A stretch of DNA of 64,000 nt from Punica granatum (Eukaryota > Streptophyta > Magnoliopsida > Myrtales > Lythraceae). Each line of letters starts with the position of its first letter. Position 1 is the stretch's first letter. The translations under genes were made by a program, and so were the position numbers. The stretch lies in assembly GCF_007655135.1 (NCBI RefSeq), contig NC_045128.1:29792811-29856810 (forward strand), written 5' to 3'. Below the pieces are notes generated by a model. The model made no database searches. It had not been told where the DNA came from and saw only the letters and a program-made list of their open reading frames with translations. Shown piece by piece: positions 9,316-21,700 of this stretch.

Positions 9316-10410
9316 AGTAATTACAAATTAAAATTAGGTGTTCATTGTTCACGCATTCGCATCAAAATTGCTTAGCTACATCTGCATTATACAGCTAGAG
9401 GAACACCGGATAATCCTAACACAACCTGTGGTATCAAATCTTGTTCAGTGGATAACGGTAAGGCTGTACATTGTCCTGTCGCGCACGTAAGATTATCCGG
9501 ACTACTCATATTGAATTCACTGGACCGTGTAGGCTGTTCGAACAGTTCTCTGCAAACCTATGCGTGCATGCTCGGAATTGGGTTTACTGCAAAGATGTAT
9601 GTCAACAAAGCTCGTTAATTCAAAGAGGTGGCTACCATAAAAACGGACAACTAATGAATTCAACACACCCTTCAACCTCACCTTGAATAGGGCAATAATT
9701 TTGGTGCATGAGAGGAGCGCTCGTTAAGGCCAACCTAGGGCTGCTATGGCTCGGGGATCTCGGTCTAACTTGGGCTTCGGAGTTTTTGTCATGGGGTCAA
9801 TTAATTCCTAGGTCCATTGCCGGTAGCCGACTCGACTTGCCAATGTTACCCAAGTGGGCAGGACATGTGGACCAAGAAAGATCAGGGAGCAAGTCGTTTT
9901 TGTCATGGGGTCAATTAATTCCTGGGTCCATTGCCGCAGGTAGCCAACCCGACTTGCCAATGTTACCCAAGTGGGCAGGACATATGGACTGAGAAAGATC
10001 AGGGAGAAAATATAACCCGTGTGTATTCGCGAGTACATGCCATTGCCTTTGCAAATGTATCCTTTTATGGATAGATCCGACCATCCAACTCCAACCTAGT
10101 CGAGGGTTTATTGTGCTTTTTGGATACCAGGTGGTGCGCATTAAGAAATTTCATCCGCAGATCTTGTAAACACAGATGCATAAGTTGGTACAATTTCTTG
10201 GAGATATATTCAGTAGACACGAGAAGGAAACACCATATAAGTTCTTTGCTCATATTACATTAACTACCTACATATCTTTATAGCCAAATGCAACGCGAAC
10301 CATCGATCATAACTAAAACACGTACAGTAATTTAACCCATGCAAACATAGGCCGAATATTGTAAACAAGCACAAACCTGGTACCGCGCTCGATGATGCCG
10401 CGTTTGCATT
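9316..10410. other. Spacer between the copper chaperone and the HPt-like gene
   Basis: No coding region is supported. It contains the 114-bp tandem duplication at 9782-10006. Base composition at 9350-10050 is richer in GC than the surrounding DNA, suggesting an unidentified repeat. Confidence 0.4.
9782..10006. repeat. 114-bp direct tandem duplication
   Basis: The block starting GTTTTTGTCATGGGGTCAAT at 9782 recurs at 9896, immediately adjacent, with only a few differences (for example CTAGG versus CTGGG and a 3-bp insertion). Both copies contain TGTTACCCAAGTGGGCAGGA. Confidence 0.9.
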
Positions 10411-13400
10411 TCACGATTTGTCCATGTTAAGAGACGTGATCTTGCGCTCCAACTACACGGAGAAGAAAATATAAATTGTCACGTAGTCCAGAGATAAGAT
10501 TATCAAACTTATCCAAACGTCGTGCATGTATAACATGCATTGTGAGTAAACATGGATCCGTACTTCTTCCTTTCAAATAATCAAGCAAGTTTATGTGTGT
10601 ATATATATATATATATTTTTATAAGTATGTGTATATATATATATAGCGGTAAATGTACATTACCTCGAGTATAGTCGCCAATCTGTCCTTAGCAACCTGA
10701 TATTCCCGGTTGAGTCGTTCCAATGCCAGGACGCACCTAATAAATTATACAGTTAATGCAATAGTACAATCTATCCATATCCATATATATAAAAGTAAAA
10801 TTGTATCCTATTGTAATAAATGCTCTCGCATTAATAGAAAAAAGTTATTACAATAATATATTAAAAGATTAAGAGAATTAATTTAATCAAGTCAAGCTCA
10901 ATTATGAAAACTCAATATCTTCTTTGCTTATTAGAAATGACCCAATTTAAAAAATAAGTGACAATTAAGAATACTAACAAATAATTATTTAATTAAATAT
11001 TAACCTAATTTCTATTATAACGGTAAAATTATTGTAATATGCGAAATTATGATAATATGAAAAAATAAAAAAAATAAATACTTGAAATAAGACTTTCATC
11101 AAATTTTGTATTTAAAGAATACGTAACCAATTTTGTGTGAATATCTATAAAAATATGTATACTATACAATTATTAGATAAATATATAATGCATCAAGACC
11201 GTTAGTTAGAAAATATATGCGGGACCATTGAAGCAATTAGACTAATTTTATTAATTGATCGCCGAAGGAAACTTCAAATTAACTTTTAGCATGTTCTATT
11301 GTATTAAAAAGCAAATATATTTTTCAAAAATCAGAATAATTGTTATAACAAAGGATATATATGCGTGTTAAAGATGAAGATATATATAGAATACCAAATA
11401 ATATAAACACTACAAAAGAAATTGATGATATACAAAATTTTTAATAATATCATGACCATATAAAAGAAAAAATTTGTAACAAAACGTTGTTAGCTAATAA
11501 ACGTAAAATAAAATTTAAAGATTAGAATGTTATAAACAATATTTTAGAAAACAAGTTTATATTATAATTACAAAACTCAATATATATGATAAATTTATAT
11601 TAACAGTTAATTTAAAAATATATATGATTCATATTAATTGAAATAGAAATTATTATTATAATAAGTTTTATTAAAAAATTATTGAAGATTATTTTTTGAA
11701 TATCAAATTTTGAAATTGAAAATTGTTATAATTTTGGATAAGAAAATTCATGTTTAAAAATTTAAATAATTACAATAAAAATGATATAGAGATATACAAA
11801 CATAAACTTATGCAACGCATAGGTCATTAATTACCTAGTATATATATAAAGTTATATCTCACCCTATTAAATAGAGTTAAAATAGTAAATATAAAAATAA
11901 AGTTTAAGTTAATTTTTATCAAAAAGTTAAAAAAGAAAAAGACAAAATATATAATGTCTCCCACCCTGTAAAATCGAGTTAAAATAGTAAATGAAGTTAT
12001 CTACTACCCTACTCACATCTTATTAAATAGGTTTAGAATGCTAAATAATATTATTTCCCACCCTACTAAATAGAGTTAGAATGGTAAATACCAAAATAAA
12101 TTTTAAGTTAATTTTTATCAAAAAGTTAAAAAGGAAAAGAAAAAAAAATTGTATTTATCTTCCACCCTATTATTAAATGGGGTTGAATATTAAATATAAA
12201 AATAAAATTTAGGTTAATTTTTATTCAAATATTTAAAAAATAATAATTAATATTTTTATTAAAATAAATTTTACGTTATAAGTTATTATTAACAAAAACA
12301 CATTAACTAAAAATATGTGCATTGCACAGGCCTAACATCTAGAATTACTACAATAGACTAAAGGGAAAAGGGCTTTTGACGAACTTTTTTGGGATCTTGG
12401 GCGACCCTTTTAGGCATTGGGAAGTAATTATAATTAATGTATGAAATATCTCTAAATTACATCATGAAATAACAGAGTATACTAGATAACATTAACAGAT
12501 ATATTTCCCAAAGTGAAAAAAGATAAGTCTTGGTGTTGCTATGCACATGATCCTTCATGTAGGAAATCAATATTAATCATAAAGTATAACCATTGTACAT
12601 GCTAATATAAGATTTTCACATAGTTACAAATATTTCCAAACGACGACTAATGTAGATTTTTGAAAATTAAAAGAGCGTTAGAATTATGATTAAAAATTGA
12701 TGAAAAGCCACAGTGTTTCAAATAATATATATATATATATGATATTATCATTTATATATTAATGAAATGAAAATCATTTTATCTTATTGCATTTGATTTT
12801 TATTTTTTAACGTTATTTTAATTTCTTTCTGATTGAATATAGATGTGAATGAAAGTTATATTTTCAAACATCACATATTATGTAATAATACAATAATATT
12901 GTGACAATTATGTATCTACTTGCATTATGCCTTGGTGTTGGATTTAAATTTTATTTTTAAAACTTTTTATGTACACTATAAGATGGCAAGTAACTATATA
13001 ATGTATTTATTTATGACATGCGCTCCGGTCCGAAGTGAATAAAGTTTATTTAATTTTCAATGCTGAAAATATCATTTATTAATTTGGAGATAAAATGAAA
13101 AACTTAAGAAATTATAACTTTTTTTGGTAGCTGCGAAACTATAACTACTCAGGAAGCACTTTTACTATGAATAAATTCATAAATCAAATTCAAAGTAACT
13201 CAATAAAACTAAATGGGAAACATTTTTTAGAATTAATTAGTGTTTATATTAATTTTTGTATCATCATGCTCACTGCCTAAAAGATCATTTGTTTGAATTT
13301 TTTTTAATATTACCAAAGAAATAGTTCCCTCAGTAATTCCCGAGGGAACCTTCCCTCAGTAATTTTTATTAACTTTATTTAATATATTATTATTATTATT

Positions 13401-15481
13401 ATTTTAAAAAAACTTTTAAAATTTTATCAAGGGATCATTGATTCATTTCCCTCAGTAAATTTTTTTGAAATTTTTTAGTATTAACGAGGAATAAATATTT
13501 GGTAATTCCCTCAATAATTCCTTGGTATTACCGAGAGATTTTTCCCCCAGTAATTTATTTTATTTATTTTGAATTTTAATATTTTTATTTTTATTTTGTA
13601 TTACCGAGGGAATTTTACCAATGAATATGTTCTCTTGGTAAATCTGCAGTTTCTAGTAGTGAAAAATGGCCGAATTTTCAATAAAATCCTTAATAATGCA
13701 ATAATATGCAGGATATTCAATTACATTATAATATTTTATTCATATAAAAAATATAACAAAATATGGAACAATATAATAGTAGTCAATATAATTGATGGCT
13801 GTGTTAAATATAATAGTTTCTCACCCCTCCCTTGATTCGCGGTTAATAGCTTTTGCTAGGTCAGCACATCCAAGTACCATTCCACGAAGACCGATGCTGA
13901 AGAAGTGGGAAAAGTAAGAAAGAGACCATAGAAAACTTTCCACGAGTTCAATTATTTCAAGAATTAGATGACAATAAAAAAAAACTATTTCAAGTATAGC
14001 AATAGCAATATGATTCATTACGGGGAATTAAATACACTTAATAGCTTTTTTAGTTAAAAAGGCTTTTAATGGGATTAATTAAGTGAATGAAAAGAGAAAT
14101 TAAGAGGGAAAAAAAAGGTATGTGAAATCTCATTGATTGGAATTGAAGGGGATATGCAGGTTTAGATTATTCCATGAAAACTTTAGAGAAAATATCACGG
14201 GGGTTAGAGTTGAAAAAAGAAAAAACAAAGCAACATTTTTTTTTTGGGTGAATAAAGAGAAATTGCATTTCGTTTTCTAATAAATCAAACCCCTTTTAAA
14301 TAAATAAAAAAAATCAAACCCCTCTTGGAGAAGTTGATGAAAGTATCATGCGATAGAACTCGTCCTCATCAAATATCAATTTTTCTAGACAGTGGTAGAC
14401 AAATGCATCTTCATCTCGGAATATGTTAATAATCTTGGGCTTGTATCGGTTATGACCGTTATAAAATATACCTAACACGATGTCTAGAAGAATGTATAGT
14501 CATAACGGTTAATCTTAATTAAGTTTGTCAAAGAATCGAACAACACAGTTTATCTTAAGTTTTCAAAGAATCGTCCAACACGCATGGGCAATCCTTTGTG
14601 TTGTTAATTGTCCATCGCCTGTTCAATTATTAGAACAAAAGATCTTGAAAGACATTTTCTTCACGTATTCTCAAAATGATGCCTATTTCGGAAATATTCC
14701 CGCTTAAACGCTCTTTGAACAGCATATAAATGAATAGAAAATAAAACATTCTTCATTAAGAAAAAAAATATGACATAACGGTTTGCCTCCAGTATCTTTG
14801 TGATCACGCACGTGCGTGATCATGATGCCTATGAACAGTACAATTAGAAGATTAATTTTTAAAACTCGATAATAATCAACCGCCATGAGCATATACATCG
14901 CCGGTATAGAAAGAACCATATAAAAACGGAAGAACTGTATAAATGTTTCAAGGTAGCTGATGCATACCTTGAGCTGCTCCCTTTGAGCTTTATATTGTAC
15001 TCGAGAATATCATTGAAGTCTACAACGGGAAAATGCCTGTAAAAATATAATACATAAATAATTATGTAAAATCAACATATAGAACTATATAGATGCCAAA
15101 GAATAATAGAAAGCTTTTTCGGGTTTAAATAACAATGAAATTAAAGAGCTAATAAATAATATTACGTACAAGGCCCTGTGAAGACTATTCAGGAGCCTTT
15201 CGGCGTTGGAGCAGAAGGCCAAGGCCGTTCGCAGGAAGAAGAGAGGGTTGCCTGTGTCCTCCTTCACCTTGTAAAAAATGTCGAAATACTTGTCCAAGAT
15301 GCCCTAGACAATATGCAAATCATAATTATACGATACGTGTGTATGATATATATAGTACAGTGAATTACTGGCCAGAACTACGCATGATGATGAGTCGTTT
15401 GCGTACCTGTTGTTGAAGGGAGGTCACAAGGCTGCTAAGTTGATTGGTAAGAGATTCGAGATCCTCACAGTCGTCGGCCAT
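10411..15481 (-). CDS. AHP-like histidine-phosphotransfer protein, predicted pseudo-HPt, 154 aa
   Basis: Reconstructed spliced CDS (minus): 15481-15407, 15303-15170, 15036-14968, 13896-13825, 10736-10664, 10452-10411. Every junction is canonical and phases give one 154-residue frame ending in TGA. The architecture is that of plant AHPs, which relay phosphate from cytokinin-receptor kinases to response regulators: N-terminal helix, GILDKYF (26-32), an Asn-Ala-Glu-Arg-Leu-Leu-Asn segment (58-64), the KLKGSSSSIG loop (86-95), and C-terminal helices with EGC and LE-RKI. The usual phospho-accepting His, two residues before LKGSSS, is Ile85. Phosphotransfer through this residue is therefore impossible; Arabidopsis AHP6, an inhibitory pseudo-HPt, has Asn there. 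An inhibitory role is inference. Intron 4 (10737-13824) is 3.1 kb and repeat-filled. No stop or frameshift is seen, though a decaying paralogue is possible. Confidence 0.8.
10780..11838 (+). mobile_element. Helitron-like element in intron 4 of the HPt-like gene
   Basis: The 5' end is TCCATATATATAAAAGT at 10780, preceded by A. The 3' end is a 5-bp-stem hairpin (TATGC-AAC-GCATA, 11809-11821) followed 13 nt later by CTAG at 11835-11838 and then T. A 5' TC, a 3' hairpin plus CTRR and insertion between A and T are the Helitron hallmarks. Length is 1059 bp; no Rep/helicase coding is seen, so it is non-autonomous. It lies antisense to the host gene, wholly inside the intron. Confidence 0.55.
11839..12342 (+). 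mobile_element. Second Helitron-like unit, head-to-tail with the first
   Basis: It begins directly after the first unit's CTAG with TATATATATAAAG, which resembles the first unit's start although a clean TC is not at the junction. It ends with hairpin TGTGC-ATT-GCACA (12316-12328) and CTAG at 12339-12342. The interior is an array of about four or five degenerate ~70-110-bp repeats built on CACCCTATTAAATAGAGTTA and TTTAAGTTAATTTTTATCAA words. The right flank is A, not the expected T, so the exact end is uncertain. Confidence 0.4.
13320..13661 (-). mobile_element. CACTA-like transposon terminus with subterminal repeats
   Basis: Read on the minus strand, the end at 13661 is CACTACTAGAAACTGCAG, the standard plant CACTA terminus. 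It is followed inward by many copies, in both orientations, of a word like ACCGAGGGAATT (around 13326-13375, 13449, 13510-13560 and 13605), the subterminal-repeat pattern of this superfamily. No opposite terminus compatible with the neighbouring Helitron units was found, so this is a truncated end. It sits in intron 4 of the HPt-like gene, 164 bp from exon 4. Confidence 0.6.
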
Positions 15482-17864
15482 TTTCGGAGAGTGACGAAGA
15501 ATCTTGAGGAGACTGTTTCAGAAACTATATAGTCACCATACAGTAGCCGAGGGATAAAGGGGAAGAGAAAGAAACCAAAGTGGTACGTTGAGGTTCGGCA
15601 TCTCTTTTTTCTAGATCAGGTTCCAGTCTTCTTAATCTACGATTGGCAGAATTTTATTTTTTAATACGATGATTCAATTAAATTTGAATTAGTCGAGACT
15701 TATTTGATTCTGAATATCGAATAGTGTAGACTGAAAGAAAGGGAAAAGAGAGAGAGAGAGAGAGAGAGGGCGTGTATTGTGTGAATGCATGACTGGCAGC
15801 AGGGGAAAAGGTTTTTAATGGGGAGGTTACATAGCTAAGCCCTCCTAATTGCGATTTGCATGCAATGGCGCAATCTTCTCCAAAAAGGACAAAATTTAGG
15901 TTCCTATCCAATATGGTTTCGTGCCCTATGGGGATGAAAGGTGGAGATCCCTACGGGTGGAAATAAAGCGAAAGGGAAAACTTTTACCAGTGAGATCCGA
16001 CCACAAAGATCAATCCATCAAGAGTGATATGGCAGACAAATTGAGGGGAAATTATATAGTGCAATTATTAAAAATATGTGAAGGCATTATCTAGTCAAGT
16101 GTTTTACTAAAAGTTTGAGCGAAATTCTCTCAAAATTCTCAGACTACACCTGTATAATTTACTTCAATAGTTATTTATTAGTAATCTATCTAATTTGCTC
16201 TAATTAAATCTCAAAATACGTGTGAATTACTCGAATGACGCGTAATTTATTTAAAATTAAATTTTTTATTATAATTTTAAGTAATTTACTTGCGTACATT
16301 ATGCAACGCTTTTAAAGTTTTTGTACCTTATAGGCACCTTCCCCAAATTTGTATATTGATTCGATAACTGTATTACTATATGTGAGGGATTGACATTGTT
16401 AGGCTCTGAAGGCGGACATATATAGTAGGGTCTTGCAGGGTTCCGATCAATGGTGATTGAGTGGATTGACATCGGTTTAATCCTGGTCATGATTTTTCCC
16501 CCTTTTTCTGTTTTTTATTAATTAATATGAAAAGTAAATTCGTTGATTTTTTTTCATTCGGTAGAAATAAAATTATTGATTTAGACCATATATAATTCCT
16601 CGAGACTTGCAATCAGAGTATAGTGCTAGAGGGGTTGGGCTGGGACATTCATATTGATGGGGCCCATATATAAGGTGATTAGTACGGGCAGGCTCTGACT
16701 CGGCCCAGTGGGCCAAAATTCTATATAGTGGTTCTTTTTTCTTTTCTTTTTTTCATTCTTAGTAGTCGAGAAAATTAAAATAGCACTTGGTAAAGGAGTT
16801 AAATTTAATTTGATTTGATATAAGAAGATGAAGAAAAAAGTAGTTAGAAAAAGTATGCGAGAGAATTTAAGAAAATAAAAAAATAATGATTGTATTGTTG
16901 AATTGAGAAAAAAATGTTAAAATTGAAAAAAAGCGTTGAATGGTTGAAAGAATTTAGTATTAAAAATAATTGTAATAATATATACAAAAAATATGAGAGA
17001 GAATTTGAAAATAAAGATAAAAAAATAATGATTGTATTCTTAAATTGAGAGAAAAGTAAAGTTAAATTAAATTAAGTTAAGTAAAATAAAGTTTTATTAT
17101 CAAAATAATAAATTCTCATTTATTTTCATCTCTAATGAAGATATAGTAACTATTTAAGAATTGTCTAATACTTATACAAACCGCATAAATCTCAACGTTA
17201 TTTGTATATAAAAATATTTAATCAATATGCGAATATATAATCCCTTAAAAATTTTAGATGTCAATGATTGTCAACGTCTTCCTTTTCCATGTCTATTATG
17301 GAACATAACGAAATTGATAAGCACTATTGTATAAACATAAACAAGATGAAACAACATGTTACAATGGAGTTACGTATGATAGTTTGACGCGCGAAACACA
17401 CACAAGTTTGGAAAAATTCGGCTTTCACGGGATAAAGTAAATCTTTTGTTGATTAAGGTAATACCACACTCATAAATGTTCTTTCCTCAAATTGTCAAGT
17501 CAATTTCTTTTGAAATTTTGAAATTTAATGTTTTCATGCTGAAGTCTAATTGATTTTTTTTAAAAAAATAATAATTGGAGATATTTCATGTAATAGGGTT
17601 TTATTTATTGCATCCCTTCAAACGTCGCGAACGTTCATACCCGCTCAACATCTTCCCCCCCGCTTACACGGCCACCTTTCATTGCAAAAATTAAATCTCC
17701 TCGAATTACCCACAAAGCCCATCGAACTTCGAAGCTTCCGGCGTCACATGGAGGCTATTTACGTCTTTTTGTAAAGCCAGAAAAGAAATATCCATTCTCT
17801 CTCTCCTCCCTGAAAGAGCTGACGAGGAAGGAGGAGGAGGAGGAGAAGAAGCGCCTCTCTCACA
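15482..17864. other. Upstream region of the HPt-like gene and spacer to the EPCR-like gene
   Basis: A GA microsatellite lies at 15747-15768 in the presumed promoter or leader of the minus-strand gene. The segment 16760-17110 is an AT-rich repeat that recurs in reverse orientation at about 41300-41600. No coding region is supported; the short frames here lack recognisable content. Confidence 0.5.
15747..15768. repeat. (GA)n microsatellite
   Basis: Eleven AG/GA units about 270 bp upstream of the HPt-like start codon. Confidence 0.9.
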
Positions 17865-18076
17865 CTCTCTCTCTCTCTCTCTCTCTCACTCTGCCTCGAC
17901 CTTTGGACAGTTTGCAGGAACCCTAGCCAATCGGAGCCGTTGATTGGCCGATCCAACGGCTGCCATCAGTCAGTGAAGTGGTTATCTTATTCTTTGGGGG
18001 TTGGTTCCCCCATCATAAACCCTAGACGATCTATACATACACCCCTGTACACGCGCGCGCGCGCACACACACACAA

Positions 18077-18107
<31 letters not shown>
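17865..18107 (+). repeat. CT-rich leader with (CT)n, (CG)n/(AC)n tracts
   Basis: Runs of CT at 17865-17887 and 18080-18107 flank a CG/AC tract at 18051-18076, with more CT-rich DNA to ~18240. The region lies 0.6-0.9 kb upstream of the EPCR-like start codon. CT-rich tracts of this kind are common in plant core promoters and 5' leaders, so the transcription start is probably here; this is inference. Confidence 0.7.
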
Positions 18108-18115
<8 letters not shown>

Positions 18116-18723
18116 GCTTCTTCGGCAAGATATCCGTGAACCGCCTTCAATCTCCCGATCTTCCTCCCTTCTCTCTCCCTCTCCGTCAACACCCAGGAGA
18201 GAGAAACAGTCTCTCTCTCTCCCTCTCTATCTCTATAGCTATGTGTGTATGTCTGCGTCTTTTGATATTTTGAGAGGCAGATCTGTCGGTTTCTTGATCT
18301 TTCCCTTGCTTTGTTTACGTTACTCTTAGACGATCGAGCTCCCTTGATCGCTGTACCGATCCGTTAAATTTCGTGTCTTTTTGGCTCTTTGCTTCTGTCG
18401 TGGGCTGAAACTCACTGGGCCTTACTGTGTAAGTGCGCGTCGAGTCGGGATCCCGAGTTCCGGGCATGGCGGTGTTCTTCTTCGTCGGGGTCCTACTGTG
18501 ATGAGTTTGCGCTCTGGAGGGACTGAGATTCGGTCGGAGTCGCAGCCCGGGTCGCTCGCGCGGGGAAATTTTCCAACTCGGTGGGGACTCAGTGAGCCGA
18601 CTCGGAAACTCGGTGTTGACTCAGTGAGTCGGACGGCGTGCGTGTTTGGTGTCGCTTGAGTTGGGGTTTTGTCTCCTCGGAGGTGAGGGTTGGCCCTGGA
18701 AGCTCTGGTGATTGGGGCCGGCA

Positions 18724-21700
18724 ATGCCTTCAGTGGGTATGCGAAGAACCACGAGGGTCTTCGGAGTGGTGAAGGCTGCGGATGGGGCGAGGGTGCTGCG
18801 GTCGGGGCGGCGGCTCTGGCCGGAATCAGCCGAGGGGAAGCTCAGGAAGGGCGGCGAGAAGGACGAGTGGTACAGCTTCGTGGATAGCAAAGGCAGCGGC
18901 AAGCAAATTGGGTGGGCAAAGAATGTGAACGCGAAGCAAGAAGCCGTTGCCACCGACACTGGGGATGGCGAAGATCATGAAATGCCTGATGCCAAGGCCG
19001 TGGCTGTGGTGGAGGGTGTAATTAGTGATGTGGATAAGATGTTTGGCGTTGTCTACTGCCGAAGACGGAGGAAGAGGAAGGCACCGGACGTGAGCGATTT
19101 AGATGAAAAGAAGTACAGGATTCACTTCTCGCGGAGGCCAAAGAGGCTGAAAGCTGAGGGCATCAAGACAGACACTTGCGTCCCGTTTAGGGGACTGGCT
19201 CTTGTCGTAAAGTCAGCTTCTTGCAGTGAGGATTCCGGGTTTGTTGGATTTCTTTTTTCTATATTGAGTTACATGAGGAAGGTCAGCTTGGAGATGTCTG
19301 AGCTTTCTGGGTTCTTGTCGGAGGACCCGATCCGAGGGGTTTATTCGTCACATGGAGTTCGTTTCTTGTGGGTGAGTTGTTCCTTGACCCCTCCTGCTTT
19401 TTCTAAGCATTAGGATTTCAATTGTGAATTAGTTGGGTTCTTTGATACTTATTCCATCGACAAGAGCTTGCCAGCTTGAGTAGTTTCAGCTGGGAGAGTT
19501 GGGAAATTTTTAGAGTAACTCAATTAGATTGCCGTGTTCAGCTGAAAGAATTTTGATGGTGGAGCTGTAAATATATCGGATGATTGAGAGGAATCCTGTG
19601 TTCGATTTCCGGCTTCTATTTAATTCCAATTGATATGGTAGCTTGTACATCATTTGTTCTTATTGAAAATCTTATGGCGGAGAGATTTTTCACTAGTGGT
19701 GGCAAACTGAGCAAGTTCAGTGGATAAGTAAATTATGCTTTGTTTGTTTCTTGTGCACTAATGTACTTTTTATGAATCCTCATACATATCTCGTATTTGC
19801 TTTCAGGGCCCTGCATCCACATTTGGCTCTGGGATTTGCAAGTTGTTTGGGACCAGAGATGATATACCGATGTTTTTGGCTAATTTTTCCGCCATTCCAG
19901 ATTGTTTCAGGTCCTTACATTTTGATATCTTCCTGAAGCATCATCCTGTGCCATCACCTCGTGTAAATAATTTAACCGATGAGCAAATAGACAGCGATGA
20001 TGACGATGAACTGTCAGGTGACCGAACTTCTTTGCCTTCCAATACCAAGCCAGTCGCTGACACTTCAGGTGGCAGGTTAGTGCTACACCTGCCTCTTAGG
20101 ACTTTGAAATCAGATGGACGTTCTGCCCCATCAAGGCATGGCATGAACACCCGTGGTATTCGCAAGAGGCGTAGCTCTTTCAAGACAATTAGAGCTAGAA
20201 ATCCTTCCCTTATGGGTTTGAACAAGAACAATGGAGCATTAGCTTCAGATCTTGTAAGTGCCAAGAAGAATGGGTTCCCATTCTCCTCTGTAGTGTCAGG
20301 TGGGCAAGTTAGAAGATCTGGCCGTAAAAAACCTGCTCAAGTCGTTAATGAAATCTCCACAGCTACGACTACTGGTACTACTGCATTGGCGCCCCTACAG
20401 GATATAGACTCAACTTCTTGTTCTGCGAATTTATTGATTATCGAATCAGACAAGTGCTTTAGAGAAGAAGGAGCAACTGTTCTTTTAGAACCTTCAGCAT
20501 CAGGGGAGTGGTTTCTTGTGGTCAAAAGAGAGGGGCTAATGCGGTATACTTACAAGGTGAATGAAGTGATGAAGCCTGCTGTTTCGAACCGGTTCAGCCA
20601 TGCTACTGTCTGGACGGGGGATAATGGTTGGAGATTGGAGTTCTTGAACCGGGACGACTGGTTCAAATTCAAGGATCTCTATAAGGAGTGTTTTGACCGA
20701 AATAAGCAGGTTGTTTCTCCCACTTCCTCTACTGTGGCAGCAGTTAAAATCATCCCTGTCCCTGGAGTTCGAGAAGTTCCAGATTATGAGGATGCCAATC
20801 TCAGTACCTTCTCTAGACCCATTGCATATATCACCACAAGCAATGATGAGGTTTCTAGAGTGTTGGTGAAGAGGACTGCAAATTATGACATGGACTGCGA
20901 AGATGAGGGTTGGCTTCAGAGATTCAACAGGGAGCAGCAGTCCTCTGAGCATCGGGAGGATTTGGAGGAGGAGACTTTTGAGCTCATGATTGATGCATTT
21001 GAGAAGGCTTTCTATTACAACCCACACGATTTGTCGAATGAGAAACCCGATGCAGATCTTTGTGCGAATAAGGGAAGGAGGGAAGTCGTGGAAGCTGTCT
21101 ATAGCTACTGGGTGAAGAAGCGAAAGCATAAGCGCTCAGCCTTGATCAGAGCTTTGCAGGTAATATTTCGTAATAGGCCAATCTGGACTTTATTGATACC
21201 CTTGGCATCTGGTAGGGTGGTTTTATTTGCAGTTAAAGGCCCTTGCTTGCCTGATTCTGTTTGTGATTCCATGATGTTGTCAATTAAATGGATTCGATTT
21301 TTTTCTTTAGAAAAGATAATTTTACCTGACATTTTGGTAGTCGATATATGCCCTAAAAGGTATGTATTGGCTTTATTTGTTCATTGTTTTAGGGAAGATC
21401 TTCGGATCTCCACCGCAGGTGTGTAGCTATTTGAAATATAACTTTAATGAATGGCTGTAGAAATATTAGGTGAAGATGGTCAGAAAACAGTATTAGCTGT
21501 GCGTATAAATAAATTACCAAGTATTTGGATTCATGTTCGTTCTGCTTGGTATTCACGGATATCTTTTAGCCACTACAATCCTGCCACTATTTATTAAAGC
21601 AAAGCTTCCATCTGGAGGAAAAAGACGCAGATGGGAAGTGATGATTATGACTTTAGGAGATACTTGTGTAGCCGGTATACTTAAATTGGCAGGACACAAT

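Noticed and set aside
9428..9440. TGGTATCAAATC as a tRNA-Met primer-binding site of a retroelement
   Set aside because: Only the first eight bases fit the usual TGGTATCAGAGC, and no LTR pair or reverse-transcribing ORF is next to it.
11408..13661. A full CACTA element with left end CACTACAAAAGAAAT at 11408 and AAA on both sides
   Set aside because: The left end would lie inside the Helitron-like unit and lacks the subterminal repeats seen at the right end; three A as target duplication in AT-rich DNA is weak.
13569..13835. 88-codon plus-strand frame
   Set aside because: It crosses the CACTA-like terminus and ends near exon 4 of the opposite-strand HPt-like gene; AT-rich translation without content.
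18381..18959. Overlapping frames on both strands around the EPCR-like start
   Set aside because: Shadow frames in a GC-rich leader and first exon.
19843..21426. One continuous 527-codon frame as a separate gene
   Set aside because: It is exon 2 of the EPCR-like gene plus read-through into intron 2 after the GT at 21160; the upstream acceptor at 19806 and exon 1 join in frame.
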